Below are positions 1 to 10,465 of a stretch of DNA of 64,000 bases, one piece after another; the stretch's first letter is position 1; each line of letters opens with the position of its first letter. Under the pieces are notes generated by a model. The model was not told the origin of the DNA and did no database searches. It worked only from the letters and a program-made list of their open reading frames with translations. The translations under genes were made by a program, and so were the position numbers. This DNA comes from Odobenus rosmarus divergens. Taxonomy: Eukaryota; Chordata; Mammalia; Carnivora; Odobenidae. The stretch covers positions 1,353,980 through 1,417,979 of the forward strand of contig NW_004450480.1 of assembly GCF_000321225.1 (NCBI RefSeq), in the 5' to 3' direction.

Positions 1-25
1 GGCGCCCAGAAAGCAAGGCTCTTGA

Positions 26-44
26 AAGGTCTCTTGGAGACCTT
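26..44. repeat. short perfect hairpin
   Basis: An 8-bp arm AAGGTCTC, a 3-nt spacer and the exact reverse complement GAGACCTT. It is a small structure with no assigned role and could be chance. Confidence 0.4.
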
Positions 45-59
45 GAACAAAGCTGGCAG

Positions 60-225
60 AGTGTCACTTCCATTTATCACTGGTCATAGCAGATCACAGT
101 ACAGGTCCAGATTCAGAGGAAGGGAAACTGAATCTACCTCTTGGTCACTGGAGTGGCATGCGTGTACAGGGACGGAAGGAATTGATGGAAGCCATCTTTG
201 GATACTATTCACTACTCTCTGTTAG
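60..225 (+). repeat. ancient dispersed repeat fragment (LTR-like), family uncertain
   Basis: The stretch runs from 'ACAGGTCCAGATTCAGAGG' through 'CTACCTCTTGGTCACTGGAG' to 'GGAAGCCATCTTTGGATACT'. It resembles a widespread mammalian repeat whose consensus reads 'tccagattcaragg...ccacctcttgatgggaggag...gccatctttgc'. I cannot name the family with certainty. The open frame across it has no recognisable protein. Confidence 0.4.
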
Positions 226-879
226 CAAGTATTTCATATTTCTTTTCTGAAGACCAGAACACATTGCTTCTTTCAAACTTGTATTTATTTTAAAGCATAA
301 ATTAGAACATGAGTCGCGCATATGCTTACCCACTTGGTCCTTTCCTTATTGACTAAAGATAGAACAGACTTGTTCTAAACAGGCTGCAGTTAATGCAAAG
401 TATGTAGGCCACCCCTATAGAAGCTTGCTTTATAATCAAGAATTCATGTAATGTTTTAGTTTTTCATTTGCTTCAGCCCTCCTGGTATTAGCCAATAAAA
501 GAATTATAGTTTTAATAACTAGTTGACACAGCTGATTTTATCGATTTTAATAAATAATCAAACATGCCTAAAAGCAAAAACATCGAACAAATTATTTAAA
601 TCCCTAAAACCTTGCCTGTGCTAATCACAAAAATCAGTTAAATGACTAAGATAAGAACAGATTAGTGTCATTAGGCAAAAAAAGAACGCGTACCTACAGA
701 ATATAAGTCTTATCAGTTTGCTTAATAAAAACCTGAAATGCTAAACGAGCACTGCACTCATACACATTTGTGGAATACTACAGCCTCTTGGTTTAAATCG
801 TCATCCAAAGGAAACCAATAACCACAGCAAATGGAGGAGCAAGAGAATATCGATTGAGTGCCTGCCCTCTCTTCCTTGT
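226..879. other. AT-rich unique sequence, nothing recognised
   Basis: No repeat family, strong splice pair or protein similarity was seen. Confidence 0.5.
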
Positions 880-1045
880 GTGCTCTCTTTTGTTACTTGG
901 ATGAGCCCTCTGAGGTTGACAAAGATGGAAACTGAGACCCACAGAGATGAAGCAAGGAGTTCAAGGACCTACAGCTACTGAGACATGGCAGTGGGATTCA
1001 AACCCAAGATTCAGTGCTTCACAAATTCCATATGGTTTCCCACTC
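880..1045 (-). repeat. MIR SINE fragment
   Basis: Antisense MIR core: 'GATGGAAACTGAGACCCACA' corresponds to the usual 'gatgaggaaactgaggctcaga', followed by 'AAGGAGTTCAAGGACCTACA' (usual 'caaggtcacacagc') and 'GTGGGATTCAAACCCAAGAT'. It is heavily diverged, as expected for an ancient tRNA-derived SINE. Confidence 0.65.
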
Positions 1046-1543
1046 CCATGCTGTCTCTCAAAGGAAATACAGTTGTACCTGGGACATATGACTGGGGTCA
1101 CTCCGGGGCCAATCTCTTCTAGTGTCTGTTGGTGCTCTCAACAGACAATGGAACAAGGGATGGATGCTAGTTACATGGATGTCATTCTCATGTCTTAGGG
1201 TTTCTGTTAAACCTCCCCGGCTCCCTTTTAATAACTTATTTATAATTTCATCCTATATAATCTCTCAGGAATAATTGGTTTCTGAGAAATGTATATAATA
1301 CACTGGCTTTTACTACTTTGTGGTGTTACTCAGGGGTTCTTATCCTTTTTTGGGCTTCGGCTTCTTTGGCAGTGTGGTAAAGTTTCCTCAGATCAGGGCT
1401 TCTAAATGCATACAAGAAAATACAAAGGAAGCCCATTTTATTGAGATATGGTTTAATTTAGGACCAGAATTTAAGTTAGCTCAAGCAAAAAGGGAAAACA
1501 TGCCATGAGTGAAAATGAGCTTATTTGTGTAAAGAACTAGAAG
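1046..1543. other. unique sequence
   Basis: Nothing recognised. Several short open frames here have no protein similarity that I can see. Confidence 0.45.
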
Positions 1544-1622
1544 CATTAGCACACTATGGCCCAGGGGCCAAATCTGGCCCATTACCTATTTTTGAGAAGT
1601 TTATTGGAACACCTTTACTTTC
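1544..1622 (-). mobile_element. MER20 hAT-Charlie DNA transposon, first half
   Basis: 'CACTATGGCCCAGGGGCCAA' then 'TCTGGCCC...CCTATTTTTG' and 'TTTATTGGAACACC' match the antisense MER20 consensus (219-bp non-autonomous hAT). The copy is cut at 1622 by the L1 insertion and resumes at 2979. Confidence 0.75.
1606..1622. repeat. L1 target-site duplication, left copy
   Basis: The 17-bp sequence GGAACACCTTTACTTTC is repeated exactly at 2962-2978. It lies within the MER20 element. Confidence 0.9.
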
Positions 1623-2961
1623 GTTCTTTTTTTATTATTATTATGTTATGTTAATCGCCATATATTACATTATTAGTTTTTGATGTAGTGTTCCATGATT
1701 CATTGTTTGCATATAACACCCTGTGCTCCATGCAGAACATGCCCTCTTTAATACCCATCACCAGGCTAACCCATCCTCCCACCCCCCTCCCCACTAGAAC
1801 CCTCAGTTTGTTTTTCAGAGTCCATCGTCTCTCATGGTTCTTCTCCCCCTCTGATTTTCCTCCTTCATTCTTCCCCTCCTGCTATCTTCTTCTTCTCCTT
1901 TTTTTTTTAACATATAATGTATTATTTGTTTCAGAGGTACAGGTCTGTGATTCAACAGTCTTGCACAATTCACAGCTCTCACTATAGCACATACACTCCC
2001 CACTGTCTATCACCCAGCCACCCCATCCCTCCCACTCCCCACCACTCCAGCAACCCTCAGTTTGTTTCCTGAGATTAAGAATTCCTCATATCAGGAAGGT
2101 CTATGATACATGTCTTTCTCTGATTGACTTTCGCTCAGCGTAATACCCTCCAGTTCCATCCATGTTGTTGCAAATGGCAAGATTTCATTCCTTTTGATGG
2201 CTGCATAATATTCCATTGTATATATACACCACATCTTCTTCATTCATTCATCTGTCAATGGACATCTTGGCTCTTTCCACAGTTTGGCTATTGTGGACAT
2301 TGCTCTATAAACAATCAGGGTGCACATACCCCTTCGGATCCTTACCTTTGTATCTTTGGGGTAAATACCCAGTAGTGCAATTGTTGGATTGTATGGTAGC
2401 TCTATTTTCAACTTTTTGAGGAACCTCCATACTGTTTTCCAGAGTGGTTGCACCAGCTTGCATTCCCACCAACAGTGTAGGAGGGTTACCCTTTCTCCAC
2501 ATCCCCACCAACATCTGTCATTTCCTGACTTGTTAATTTTAGCCATTCTGCCTGGTGTGAGGTGGTATCTCATTGAGATTTTGATTTGTATGTCCCTGAT
2601 GCTGAGTGATGTTGAACACTTTTTCATGTGTCTGTTAGCCATTTGGATGTCTTCTTTGGAAAAATGTCTGCTCATGTCTTCTGCCCATTTCTTGATTGGA
2701 TCATTTGTTCTTTGGGTGTTGAGTTTGATGAGTTCTTCATAGATTTTGGAGACTAGCCCTTTATCTGATATGTCATTTGCAAATATCTTCTCCCATTCTG
2801 TCAGTTGTCTTTTGGTTTTGTTGACTATTTCTTTTGTTGTACAAAAGCTTTTTATTTTGATGAGGTCCCAATAGTTCATTTTTGCCCTGGCTTCCCTTGC
2901 CTTTGGTGATGTTTCTAGGAAGAAGTTGCTGTGGCTGAGATTGAAGAGGTTTCTGCCTGTA
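1623..2961 (-). mobile_element. young 5'-truncated carnivore L1 insertion
   Basis: This is a LINE-1 retrotransposon 3' part in antisense. The poly(A) end appears as a T-rich run at about 1625-1640. It is followed by the carnivore L1 3' UTR, recognisable from 'CAGAACATGCCCTCTTTAAT' and the CCCACCCCCCTCCCC stretch. The C-terminal part of ORF2 occupies about 2244-2960. The insertion is about 1.34 kb against roughly 6 kb for a full element, so it is strongly 5'-truncated and cannot mobilise itself. A perfect 17-bp target duplication flanks it (1606-1622 and 2962-2978), and it disrupts an older MER20. The intact duplication and the long open ORF2 segment suggest a fairly recent insertion. Confidence 0.95.
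2244..2960 (-). pseudogene. L1 ORF2 C-terminal remnant (reverse transcriptase protein tail)
   Basis: ORF2p is the L1 endonuclease/reverse transcriptase; only its cysteine-rich C-terminal end is present. The frame is open for 211 codons (2879 down to 2244). It contains typical L1 segments: [20 protein letters not shown], the cysteine-rich '[20 protein letters not shown]', '[19 protein letters not shown]' and 'LLGIYPKD'. The endonuclease and polymerase domains are missing through 5' truncation. The frame is lost just after 'PLTDE', where the usual continuation is shifted by an indel in the TTCATTCATTCAT stretch, so the final ORF2 segment is out of frame. It is non-functional. Confidence 0.93.
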
Positions 2962-2978
2962 GGAACACCTTTACTTTC
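2962..2978. repeat. L1 target-site duplication, right copy
   Basis: GGAACACCTTTACTTTC, identical to 1606-1622. Confidence 0.9.
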
Positions 2979-3011
2979 AATTATTTATGTATTGTCTATG
3001 ACTGCTTTCTA
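2979..3011 (-). mobile_element. MER20 hAT-Charlie, second half (truncated)
   Basis: 'ATGTATTGTCTATGACTGCT' continues the MER20 consensus after the L1. The match fades after about 3011, so roughly the last 100 bp of the element are missing or unrecognisable. Confidence 0.65.
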
Positions 3012-3951
3012 AGGAGATAAAAAGGAAAAACAAAGAGTCTCCTATTTTCTTACGCAGAGAAATCCGCTTCTCCCTTGCTCATCCTCTAAACTCCATTCCA
3101 GACCTCCTCTGAATGCCTAAGGGTTTGGCCAAAGCTTTCAAAGTACCTTTAGTTAAGGCCTGGCCAGTGACATTTTTAAATTTAGCCCAATATGTAGTTG
3201 GGGAGAGTTTTTTTTTTTCTATTATTCATTTGAAATGTATATAATTTGTCTGTAATATTAACAAAAGTCTACTTTGGCTCACAACTGCTTTCATTTAATC
3301 TGAAACTCAAGGGAGTGAAGATATCTCAGAATTGCACGGGAGACTGAAATGAACATAGATTTAATTTTTTAATTTATTATAGAAGGGAAATCCATTGGTT
3401 ACGAAGTGGCTGAAAAGAAAACTGTGGGTATTTCAGTTCCATTTCTCTAATAGCCAAGAAAACAAAGATTGGGAAAATCTGATAACGCCCATTCAAACAT
3501 GACCTGGGCAGGAATCCAAGAAACCTAGCTATAAAACAAATAAATCACTTGCTATTTTAAAGCATGGAAAGCACAGTGATCTCAGACCTAAACAAGGAAA
3601 TAATCATTATTCATCTTATGTTTTAAAACACAATTATTAAAGAGAGCTCTCTGGAAACTTACTCTGGAAGTAGCAGGTGAAATTAGTTCCACAGGGGCCT
3701 GCACCTGACAAACCACAACTGGCTGGCTCTGGGTTAAAAGGCAATGTGAACTTTGGCCCAGAAAAGTTGGGGATAATTGTGTGAATTATCTCCACCCCTT
3801 TGTCTGAGATCCCTGCCAGACAGCAGGACGACTTCTGGTTCCACCCCAAAATCCTGAGCTGGAGTAGACAGTTGCTACTTCTCTGAAAGTATGAAGCTTC
3901 TAGAAGCAGTGTCTGTTGGCCTCTGGGGAAGCTGAAACTTCCTTTGCCTAC
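3012..3951. other. unique sequence
   Basis: No repeat or coding exon recognised. A T-rich run lies near 3211-3220. The minus-strand open frame at 3637-3849 has no recognisable motif. Confidence 0.45.
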
Positions 3952-4416
3952 TGTGGTAGCTAAATTAATGTCTCCTTAAAGATGTGCGTGTTCTAATCTT
4001 TGGAACCTGGGGGTATGTTACCTTACATGGTGAAAGGGACTTTGAAGATGTGATTAAGTTAAGGAACTTAAGATGGTACATTGGATGTCCGGGTGGGCCC
4101 AGTGTCATCTCAGGTGTCCTTATAAGTGAAGAAGAGAGGCCAGAGAGTCAGAGTCCAAGAGAGATTTGAAGATCTACACCACTGGCTTTGAAGACAGAGG
4201 AAGGGGAACATGAGCCAAGGAAGACAGCAGCCTATAGCAGGTAGAAAAGGCGAGGAAACAGATTCTCCCCTAGAGCCTCCAGAAGGAGCACAGCTCTCCT
4301 GACCCATTTGTGTGACCCAGATGTGTGACATCCAGACTATAAGATAATACATTTGTGCCATTTTAAGCCACTGAGTTTGTGGTAATTTGTTAGAGTGATA
4401 ATAGGAAACTAGTACA
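3952..4416 (+). mobile_element. solo LTR, ERVL-MaLR (MLT1-like)
   Basis: A 465-bp unit bounded by TG...CA. Family landmarks are 'TGTTACCTTACATGGTGAAA', 'GGGTGGGCCCAGTGTCATCT', 'AAACAGATTCTCCCCTAGAG', 'CCTCCAGAAGGAGCACAGC' and 'TTTAAGCCACTGAGTTTGTG'. No internal retroviral sequence follows, so it is a solitary LTR. The same family occurs in reverse at 28749-29215. Confidence 0.75.
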
Positions 4417-4779
4417 TTTACTTGCCCCTTTCCTCTCTAACTATAGGAGTCTTGGTATGCCTCAGGCAAATCAGAAGACATGCATCAGATTACAGTTTAG
4501 AAGGTGCAACTTTGTGTGTGATATAGAGAAAAGCAGGGTTTTGTGTGGCAAATTTTCTGCTTCTTTAGTTTTCAATGAAAATTAAGATTTATTTGTGTTT
4601 TTTAGAAGCTCTGGTTTCTTATGTGGGTGGGATGGCATAAAGGTCCTGGGGCCTATTCTATCTTGGAAGGAAGCACTGTTGTTCCTTTCTATCTACCTTA
4701 AAAGGCCAAGGAAAGAAGAGAGTAGATTGGCCAAGTTTGCACACTCTGGAGCGAGTCCGTCTGGTTGTGAAATATACTA
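4417..4779. other. unique sequence
   Basis: Nothing recognised. Confidence 0.4.
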
Positions 4780-4924
4780 ACTGAGATTTTAGGCAAATAA
4801 GTTCACTTTGGTCTCTCTGTTTTTGAGTAAAGGATAATAGTATCCATCTGATGAATTGTTTACATAAAAACCTTTGAATGGTGCCTAGAACATGGTACAT
4901 GTGATGATAAAGATGACGATGATG
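4780..4924 (+). repeat. MIR 3' fragment
   Basis: 'GGCAAATAAGTTCACTTTGG' then 'GGATAATAGTATCCATCTGA' and 'GGTGCCTAGAACATGGTAC' correspond to the conserved MIR middle and 3' end. Confidence 0.6.
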
Positions 4925-5125
4925 ATTAGCTGTCTAGGTTTTGATTCTGGCTCTCTTGTTAAAGGTTTGTAATCTTGTACAATGTTTTTTCCCCTGAGCA
5001 AATCTCAATTTGTTTTCATCTATAAAAAGAGAGAATAATAGTAACCACCTGAAATGTGGTTATGAGAACTAAGATCATACATATAAAGCATGTGGCACAT
5101 AGTAACTGCTCAGTAAACCTGAGAC
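4925..5125 (+). repeat. MIR SINE
   Basis: 'GGTTTTGATTCTGGCTCTC', then a 'CATCTATAAAAAGAGAGAAT' segment (usual 'catctgtaaaatggggataa'), then 'GCATGTGGCACATAGTAACT' and 'GCTCAGTAAAC'. It lies directly behind another MIR in the same orientation. Confidence 0.75.
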
Positions 5126-6931
5126 ACATTGTAATCAGTGGGGATCCAAGCAAAGGAAACCAGGAGTCAATGCTTAAGCCTCCCTACGATGTAATTCTTC
5201 TTCATCTTCCTTTATTTGGCTTTTCCTTCCCTAACTTCCAGGATAATAAGATTAAAAGGACTAAGAAAGGCACCATTACATTCTCATTCCACAACCATGC
5301 ACCTCAAAACTAGGGTCCTCAGCAATGAGTCAGGTGGGTGAGAAGACACTATATAAACATGGCACATCTTCTGGAAAGTCAACTTTACTCAAAGATAAAT
5401 AATTTAACATATTTTTCTTTTAAAACAAACATGGATGTATTATGAAGGAGAATGCAAATTTTGCATGAATTTTTAAGAACAGGAGTGGATTATTCAGCCA
5501 CTTTCTTATTGAAGCTTTAGAAACCCAACTCAAACTAGCTTAAGCAGAAAAGACATTCCCGCCACTGTAATTTGAAACTTTGGAGGTTTCCATTTCAGAG
5601 GTATGGCTGCGTCCAAGGGCTCTAACATTGTCATCAGGAATCTTTACTTATCCATCTTTCAAGTCTGTTTTTCTCCAGATTTTATCCAGGGGACAGAGGA
5701 AATCTAACTGGCTAAAGTAACCTGCTTTCCAATGAGGGTAGAGTACCTGGGCCCTTATCTTGACATTCCCCCAAGATGTGGATGTATCTAAAAAGAAAAT
5801 AAAACACATTCTGGTAACTGAAGAAGGTGGAAAGAATTGCAAGTACAATCAACCCTCATCTACCATGAGGAGACTTCGGAGAGATTGCTTGCTTCTGAAG
5901 ACCATGATCCCTAATTCCTCAGGTTATAAATGTATTCTGTGCTTAGACACATTTGCCTGATGTCTAGGCAAAAAAAACTACCTTTCTCTGAGCCTACGCG
6001 TTCCAGCCAAATCCAGATGCACCGGTTCTGCTCTGTGAGGTAGAGGTGGGAATGAACACACAGACTCTGACTACCTTCTCCAGCGAGCCTGAAAAGGGGC
6101 CACTTATGGAGAGTATGTTTGATCGCCCTGACTTTTCTCCAAGCCCCAATGTAACTTCTGGCCTTGATCCTCAAGAATCTACACTGGAGTTTGAGGAAAA
6201 GACTTTTTCATAGAAGTCAAGTGTGTGATTTTGTGTGAGTTGTCCATTTCTCTATATCTCTTAAGGACCTGTGGCTTCAGTTGAAGATCCAGAGCTCTGT
6301 GTCCTTAAACATCATACCCACATTACTAAGAATGATCCTCCATTAAGTAGATAATACAGACTTGGGTTTCTGAATCCATGCAAGACAAAAGAAGCAAATC
6401 AAGATGAAAACCATCTTGGGACTTGCCAGTGCATTTTTCCCAAGTGTTTAGGAGACCACTAATCCCATGAAATGCTCTGTGAAAAGAGTGTTGGATGATC
6501 AAGGAAGTGCCTCTCTGGGGAGCTTATATTCCATACTAGCACATTAAAGGCTCTGAGAAGTCTTGCAATAAGGGAGCCTCGTTGGCTTTGTCTGACTAGC
6601 CTTTCTCACACCGATTAACACCTTGTATAACAATTATTCAAATTTGGAACACTTGGTGAGAAAATGCTGCCTCAAGTCCAGGAACTGGAGGCTCTGGAAG
6701 TTCTCGCTTGGCTCCTCAGTTATAGGCAAGGGATATCCAAAGACTGGTGCCCTGTGTGCAACGCAGTCACACCAAAGCTGGTGTTTCTACTGTGTCAAGG
6801 CACTGAGCTGAGCACCAGTTGTGAGTATGATTATGTGATTAGGCAAATCCCTGGGTGAATCTTGGAGAAATAAACATTGGGCATAATACATTTGGGTCTA
6901 ATAGAAGTTATCTTTTTATCCTTTCTTTTAA
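5126..6931. other. mostly unique sequence with one possible old repeat
   Basis: A possible degraded dispersed repeat lies at about 5510-5780; 'AACTCAAACTAGCTTAAGC' and 'CATTGTCATCAGGAATCTTT' are typical of a common mammalian repeat that I cannot name. The rest is unique. A frame open at 6664-6858 is followed by a donor-like GTGAGTATG near 6821, but neither the protein nor an upstream acceptor is recognisable. Confidence 0.4.
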
Positions 6932-7280
6932 TGCTATGATGTTTATATTCCTCCCAAATTCATGTTTAAGCCAAACTTTCAAGGTGATGGTATTGCTGGG
7001 GTGGGGAAGGGGCACTTTGGGAAGCACTTAGGTTTATGAGGGTAGAGCCCTCATTAATGAGCTTAGTACCTTTACAAAAGAGACCGCACAGAGCTCCCTT
7101 GTCCCTTTTGCCATTTGAAGACACAGCTGGAAGGCAGTGGACCAGGAAGTGAGTTGTCAGCAGACACCACATCTTCCAGCACCTTGATCTTGGACTTGCC
7201 AGCCTCCAGGACCGTGGGAGATCAATTTCTGTTAGAAGCCAGCCTGTCTACAGTGTTTTGTTATCGCAGCCCCAAACCAT
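6932..7280 (+). mobile_element. solo LTR, ERVL-MaLR (MST-like)
   Basis: Landmarks: 'TGCTATGATGTTTATATTCC', 'TGAGGGTAGAGCCCTCATTA', 'CACCTTGATCTTGGACTTGC', 'CAGCCTCCAGGACCGTG' and 'TTTTGTTATCGCAGCCCC'. These follow the MST LTR consensus in order across its full length. Confidence 0.8.
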
Positions 7281-7454
7281 GGTGTCTGTTGTAGCAGCAA
7301 ATGAGTCCAGTCAGGCCTGGCCACAGCAAAGTTTTCAAAGAGTGGTATTTATCTCCCACTTTCCCTGACCCCTGCTGCATGGGACCCAGCGCGTTCTGCT
7401 GCTTCCTCTGTGCACTTCTCTCCCTCTCTCCCCACTGGCTAATTGGAAGACTGA

Positions 7455-7575
7455 TGATAATATCATCATCATCATCCCCGTAGCAGCTACTGTTGATGGA
7501 GCTCCTACAATTCACGAGGTACCATGCAAAGGAAGCCCTCCCCAACTTTAGGAAACGTGTTGTTATAGAAACATA
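7455..7575 (-). repeat. possible MIR 3' fragment
   Basis: 'ATCATCATCATCCCCGTAGC' followed by 'TGTTGATGGAGCTCCTACAA' resembles the antisense MIR 3' end (ATT/ATC run followed by 'ttattgagcacctactatg'). Weak. Confidence 0.4.
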
Positions 7576-7864
7576 CATTGTTACTTACCAGTGAAAGGAT
7601 TCAGATTCTAAGGTTGAAGCAAGTTTGTGTGTTCCACAGAGTGAGATAAGGAGGGAGCCAAGTTTTGAAAGAGTTGGTAATAGCCAGCGAAATGTTTTTC
7701 CCTCCTAGTTAAGAATGTTTGCCTGTCAGAATTTGCGTTCTGGAGATTATGATGCCCTCGCTTCGAGGAGGGTGCTAAAAGTGGAAATTTTCTGTTTCGT
7801 GGGAAATGACTTCAGAGATCTTTCTCTTTTCACCACATTGTCTATTCCTGGAAAGAATTGCCTC

Positions 7865-7903
7865 TGTGTGTGTGTGTGTGTGTGCGTGTGTGTGTGTGTG
7901 TGT
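7865..7903. repeat. (TG)n microsatellite
   Basis: About 19 TG units interrupted by one CG step (TGTGCGTGTG). Alternating purine/pyrimidine sequence of this kind can adopt Z-DNA. Confidence 0.95.
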
Positions 7904-9035
7904 AAGGCCAGGAAGGAAAGAGAGGACCCGAGGAGACTTAACGTATATAGAAGGCTACAAAAACACTTTGCCTGCTATTATAATTAGTATAATGAGTTTT
8001 CATTTTCAGTTAAAAATGACATAATTTTTGTATTGGATTTTCTTTTATTTTTGTTCAATATGCTTACTTTTCAAAAGAGAAGCTGGCATCTGGCCTTTCA
8101 GTCTTGTTAACCTTTTGCCGTTTTTATAATCATTCACCCCATTTTTACAAATTTTAGTCTATAAAAGTGACGAGATTTACCAACTTATAAAATAAAACAT
8201 CTGGCAAAAATAAAGAAATGGCAAAATGCTAAAAGAGCAGTCAAGAAAAACATAGCTTGTTTAAATGATGCCAAATGGATGTCTACTTTACCTGATTATA
8301 ATTTTTTACTTTTCCAAAACTCCCTTTGATTTTCTGTAATTAATTGTCATTAAGGATCCAAACCATTTTTTCGTTCAACACCTCAAAGGATTTCTCAGAT
8401 TGTGGTGATATTAACAGGGGGAAAAGTCAGCATTATTATATATTTTATTATTTCGGGATTGTTTTCAAGCCACTGGTGTAATTGGCCTGTAGCCTGTTCC
8501 AATTAATAAAGTTTTTAAATGCATTTCTACAAATCTGTTTTTTGGAAGCAAAAATCTTGACTTAAAAAACTTGCTCGCAGTGGAGGCTTATTGCTATGCA
8601 TGGATAAAGCCTGGGAGCCATTTCTTTTTTAATAATTATTTTCAAAGAAATCTGTGAAATCTTTGTCAACACTTTTAAAGAAGTAGTCCTTATCAAGGAG
8701 AAGAAAGACTTTGAGATCTAAACCTGTGTTAACCACCCTGGTAGGTGACAGAGTCTTGTGTCACCTGCTGAGAGGTAGTTTTGTGGAAGGCAACGTATTA
8801 ACAAGAAGGGACTTTTGTTTTTGCCAACCTAAATATTTTCTTTTTCCAGTAATCTCTTGTCCTTGAGTTGAGGCTGGAATATATGGAGATTTTCTACACA
8901 CTCATTCTCTATGGAGACTCAGAGGATACAAATGATATTATGGCCCCCAAATATACATTTGATTTCATTAAGGAATTGTGTGGTATGACACCCAGTACAG
9001 AAGGGAGACAATGGATTATTTCTAATAGTCCCTCC
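7904..9035. other. repeat-free AT-rich tract, candidate conserved non-coding
   Basis: No repeat family seen over about 1.1 kb. Homeodomain-type cores such as 'CTGTAATTAATTGTCATTAA' occur near 8333-8352 and 'GTGTAATTGGCC' near 8475. No exon recognised. Conservation is inferred, not shown. Confidence 0.4.
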
Positions 9036-9136
9036 TGGTGGGTTTCTTTGTTTTTTGTTTTTTTTTTTTTGGTGGGTTTCTTTGTTGTTTGTTGTTTGAT
9101 ATTGTTGTTCGTTATTGTTGTTGTTCTTTTGGTCTT
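9036..9136. repeat. T/GTT-rich low-complexity tract
   Basis: Poly-T and (GTT)n-like sequence. The 17-mer TGGTGGGTTTCTTTGTT occurs at 9036-9052 and again at 9070-9086, a local 34-bp-period duplication. Confidence 0.85.
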
Positions 9137-9475
9137 TCAGTTGGGAACATTTATGGGGCTAATTTCATTTCTCATTGCAAAATTTATGTAGTACTCTGGC
9201 TTGCATCATAAATTACAAAGGCAATTCTAATGGACCAGATGAGGTCCCTTTGGACTTAAGCATCTCACCATTTCACTTTGTCTTCCCAGGTGGTTTCTCC
9301 GGAATATCATTAAAGAATTCAATGACTCGGACTAAATTTGGTGCACAACAAAATGGTAGCTGCCATCGTTTTCAAATTCAAGAGCTTCTGTCATTGTAAA
9401 TAATTTTTCCTTTTTTTATTCTGGGGATGGAGGGGCGATTGCATGGATACATTTCTTGTGAAGAAAAAGCTGAGT
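9137..9475. other. unique sequence
   Basis: Nothing recognised. Confidence 0.4.
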
Positions 9476-9711
9476 GGGGCACCTGAGTGGCTCAGTTGGT
9501 TAAGTGTCTGAGTCCTGATTTTAGCTCAGATCAGGACTGATCTCAGTCCTGGGGTGGAGCACTGTGTCGGGCTCCGTGCTCAGTGGGGAGGAGTCTGCTG
9601 GATTCTCTCTCTCCTTCTCCCTTCTATACCTCCCCCCATCCAGGCATCCGCACACGTGCACGTGCTCTCTCTCTCTCTCTAAAATAAATAAATCTTAAAA
9701 AAAAAAAAAAA
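9476..9711 (+). mobile_element. CAN-SINE (tRNA-Lys derived)
   Basis: Head 'GGGGCACCTGAGTGGCTCAG', CT-rich body, AATAAATAAATC and a poly(A) tail of about 16 A. Target duplication with one mismatch: AAGCTGAGTGGGG before, AAGCTGGGTGGGG after. The middle carries an extra imperfect repeat (GATCAGGACTGATCTCAG). Confidence 0.95.
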
Positions 9712-10129
9712 AGCTGGGTGGGGTGACTATCTTCATGTGATTGCCCCAAATTCAGAAAATGGTTAGAGGAAAACAAAACAAAACAAAATGATTAGAGGAA
9801 TTGAATCCAAACTGCCTCTTAATGTGATGTTGCCCTAGATTTTAAAACATCTTGTTATGACATCAGAATTGCAAAACCTTAACTAATTTCATATTCTCTC
9901 TCCTGAAGTTGCCTCCTTAAACATTATTCATTACAGTGGAAACTACCAAAATAATTTCCAGTCTCCAAGGCTAAGAATCTTCCAATAATTTTTTCTTTTT
10001 CTTTATTCCTCATAGTCATGGCTCTCCTCTTGGGTAGCTGTTTGTCATCACAGGCACCGTTGACAATTCACATCTGGGAGGCAGTGTTCATAGTACATAA
10101 AAATTTGAATCCTGATCTGCTACACCCTC
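9712..10129. other. unique sequence
   Basis: Contains a short (AAAAC)n stretch at 9771-9787. Nothing else recognised. Confidence 0.4.
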
Positions 10130-10465
10130 TTCTCGTGTTTCTTCTGAACTCAGTCCTGTCAGTGGCTCACAGTTGTCCACTGTCACGAACTGAGCTACAT
10201 CTGACCTCACTTTCCTCTTCTGCCTGTCTCAACCTAAATTTCCTATCCAGCTTTGGTCTATCCCTTGTTCCAGATCTGCCTCAATCACTAACAGGTCCAA
10301 ATCCCACTCCTCAATGTCCATCTTGTTTTGTCCCCTAGATTGGCAGCTCTTTGATTCAAAGAACAATGTCCCATATCTCTTCTGTTTTCCTGCAATGCCT
10401 GGGACGGGTCTAGACATATAGTAGGTACATAATATTAAATGAGTATCTGATCAATGGAATCATGA
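10130..10465 (+). repeat. L2 LINE 3' end
   Basis: Characteristic closing segment: 'CCTAGATTGGCAGCTCTTTG' (usual 'actagactgtgagctccttg'), 'GCAATGCCTGGGACGGGTCT', 'ATAGTAGGTACATAATATTA' and 'AATGAGTATCTG'. The preceding CT-rich part fits the L2 3' region. Confidence 0.75.

Noticed and set aside
3984..4169. 61-codon frame in the left LTR
   Set aside because: It lies wholly inside a solo MaLR LTR, which is non-coding.
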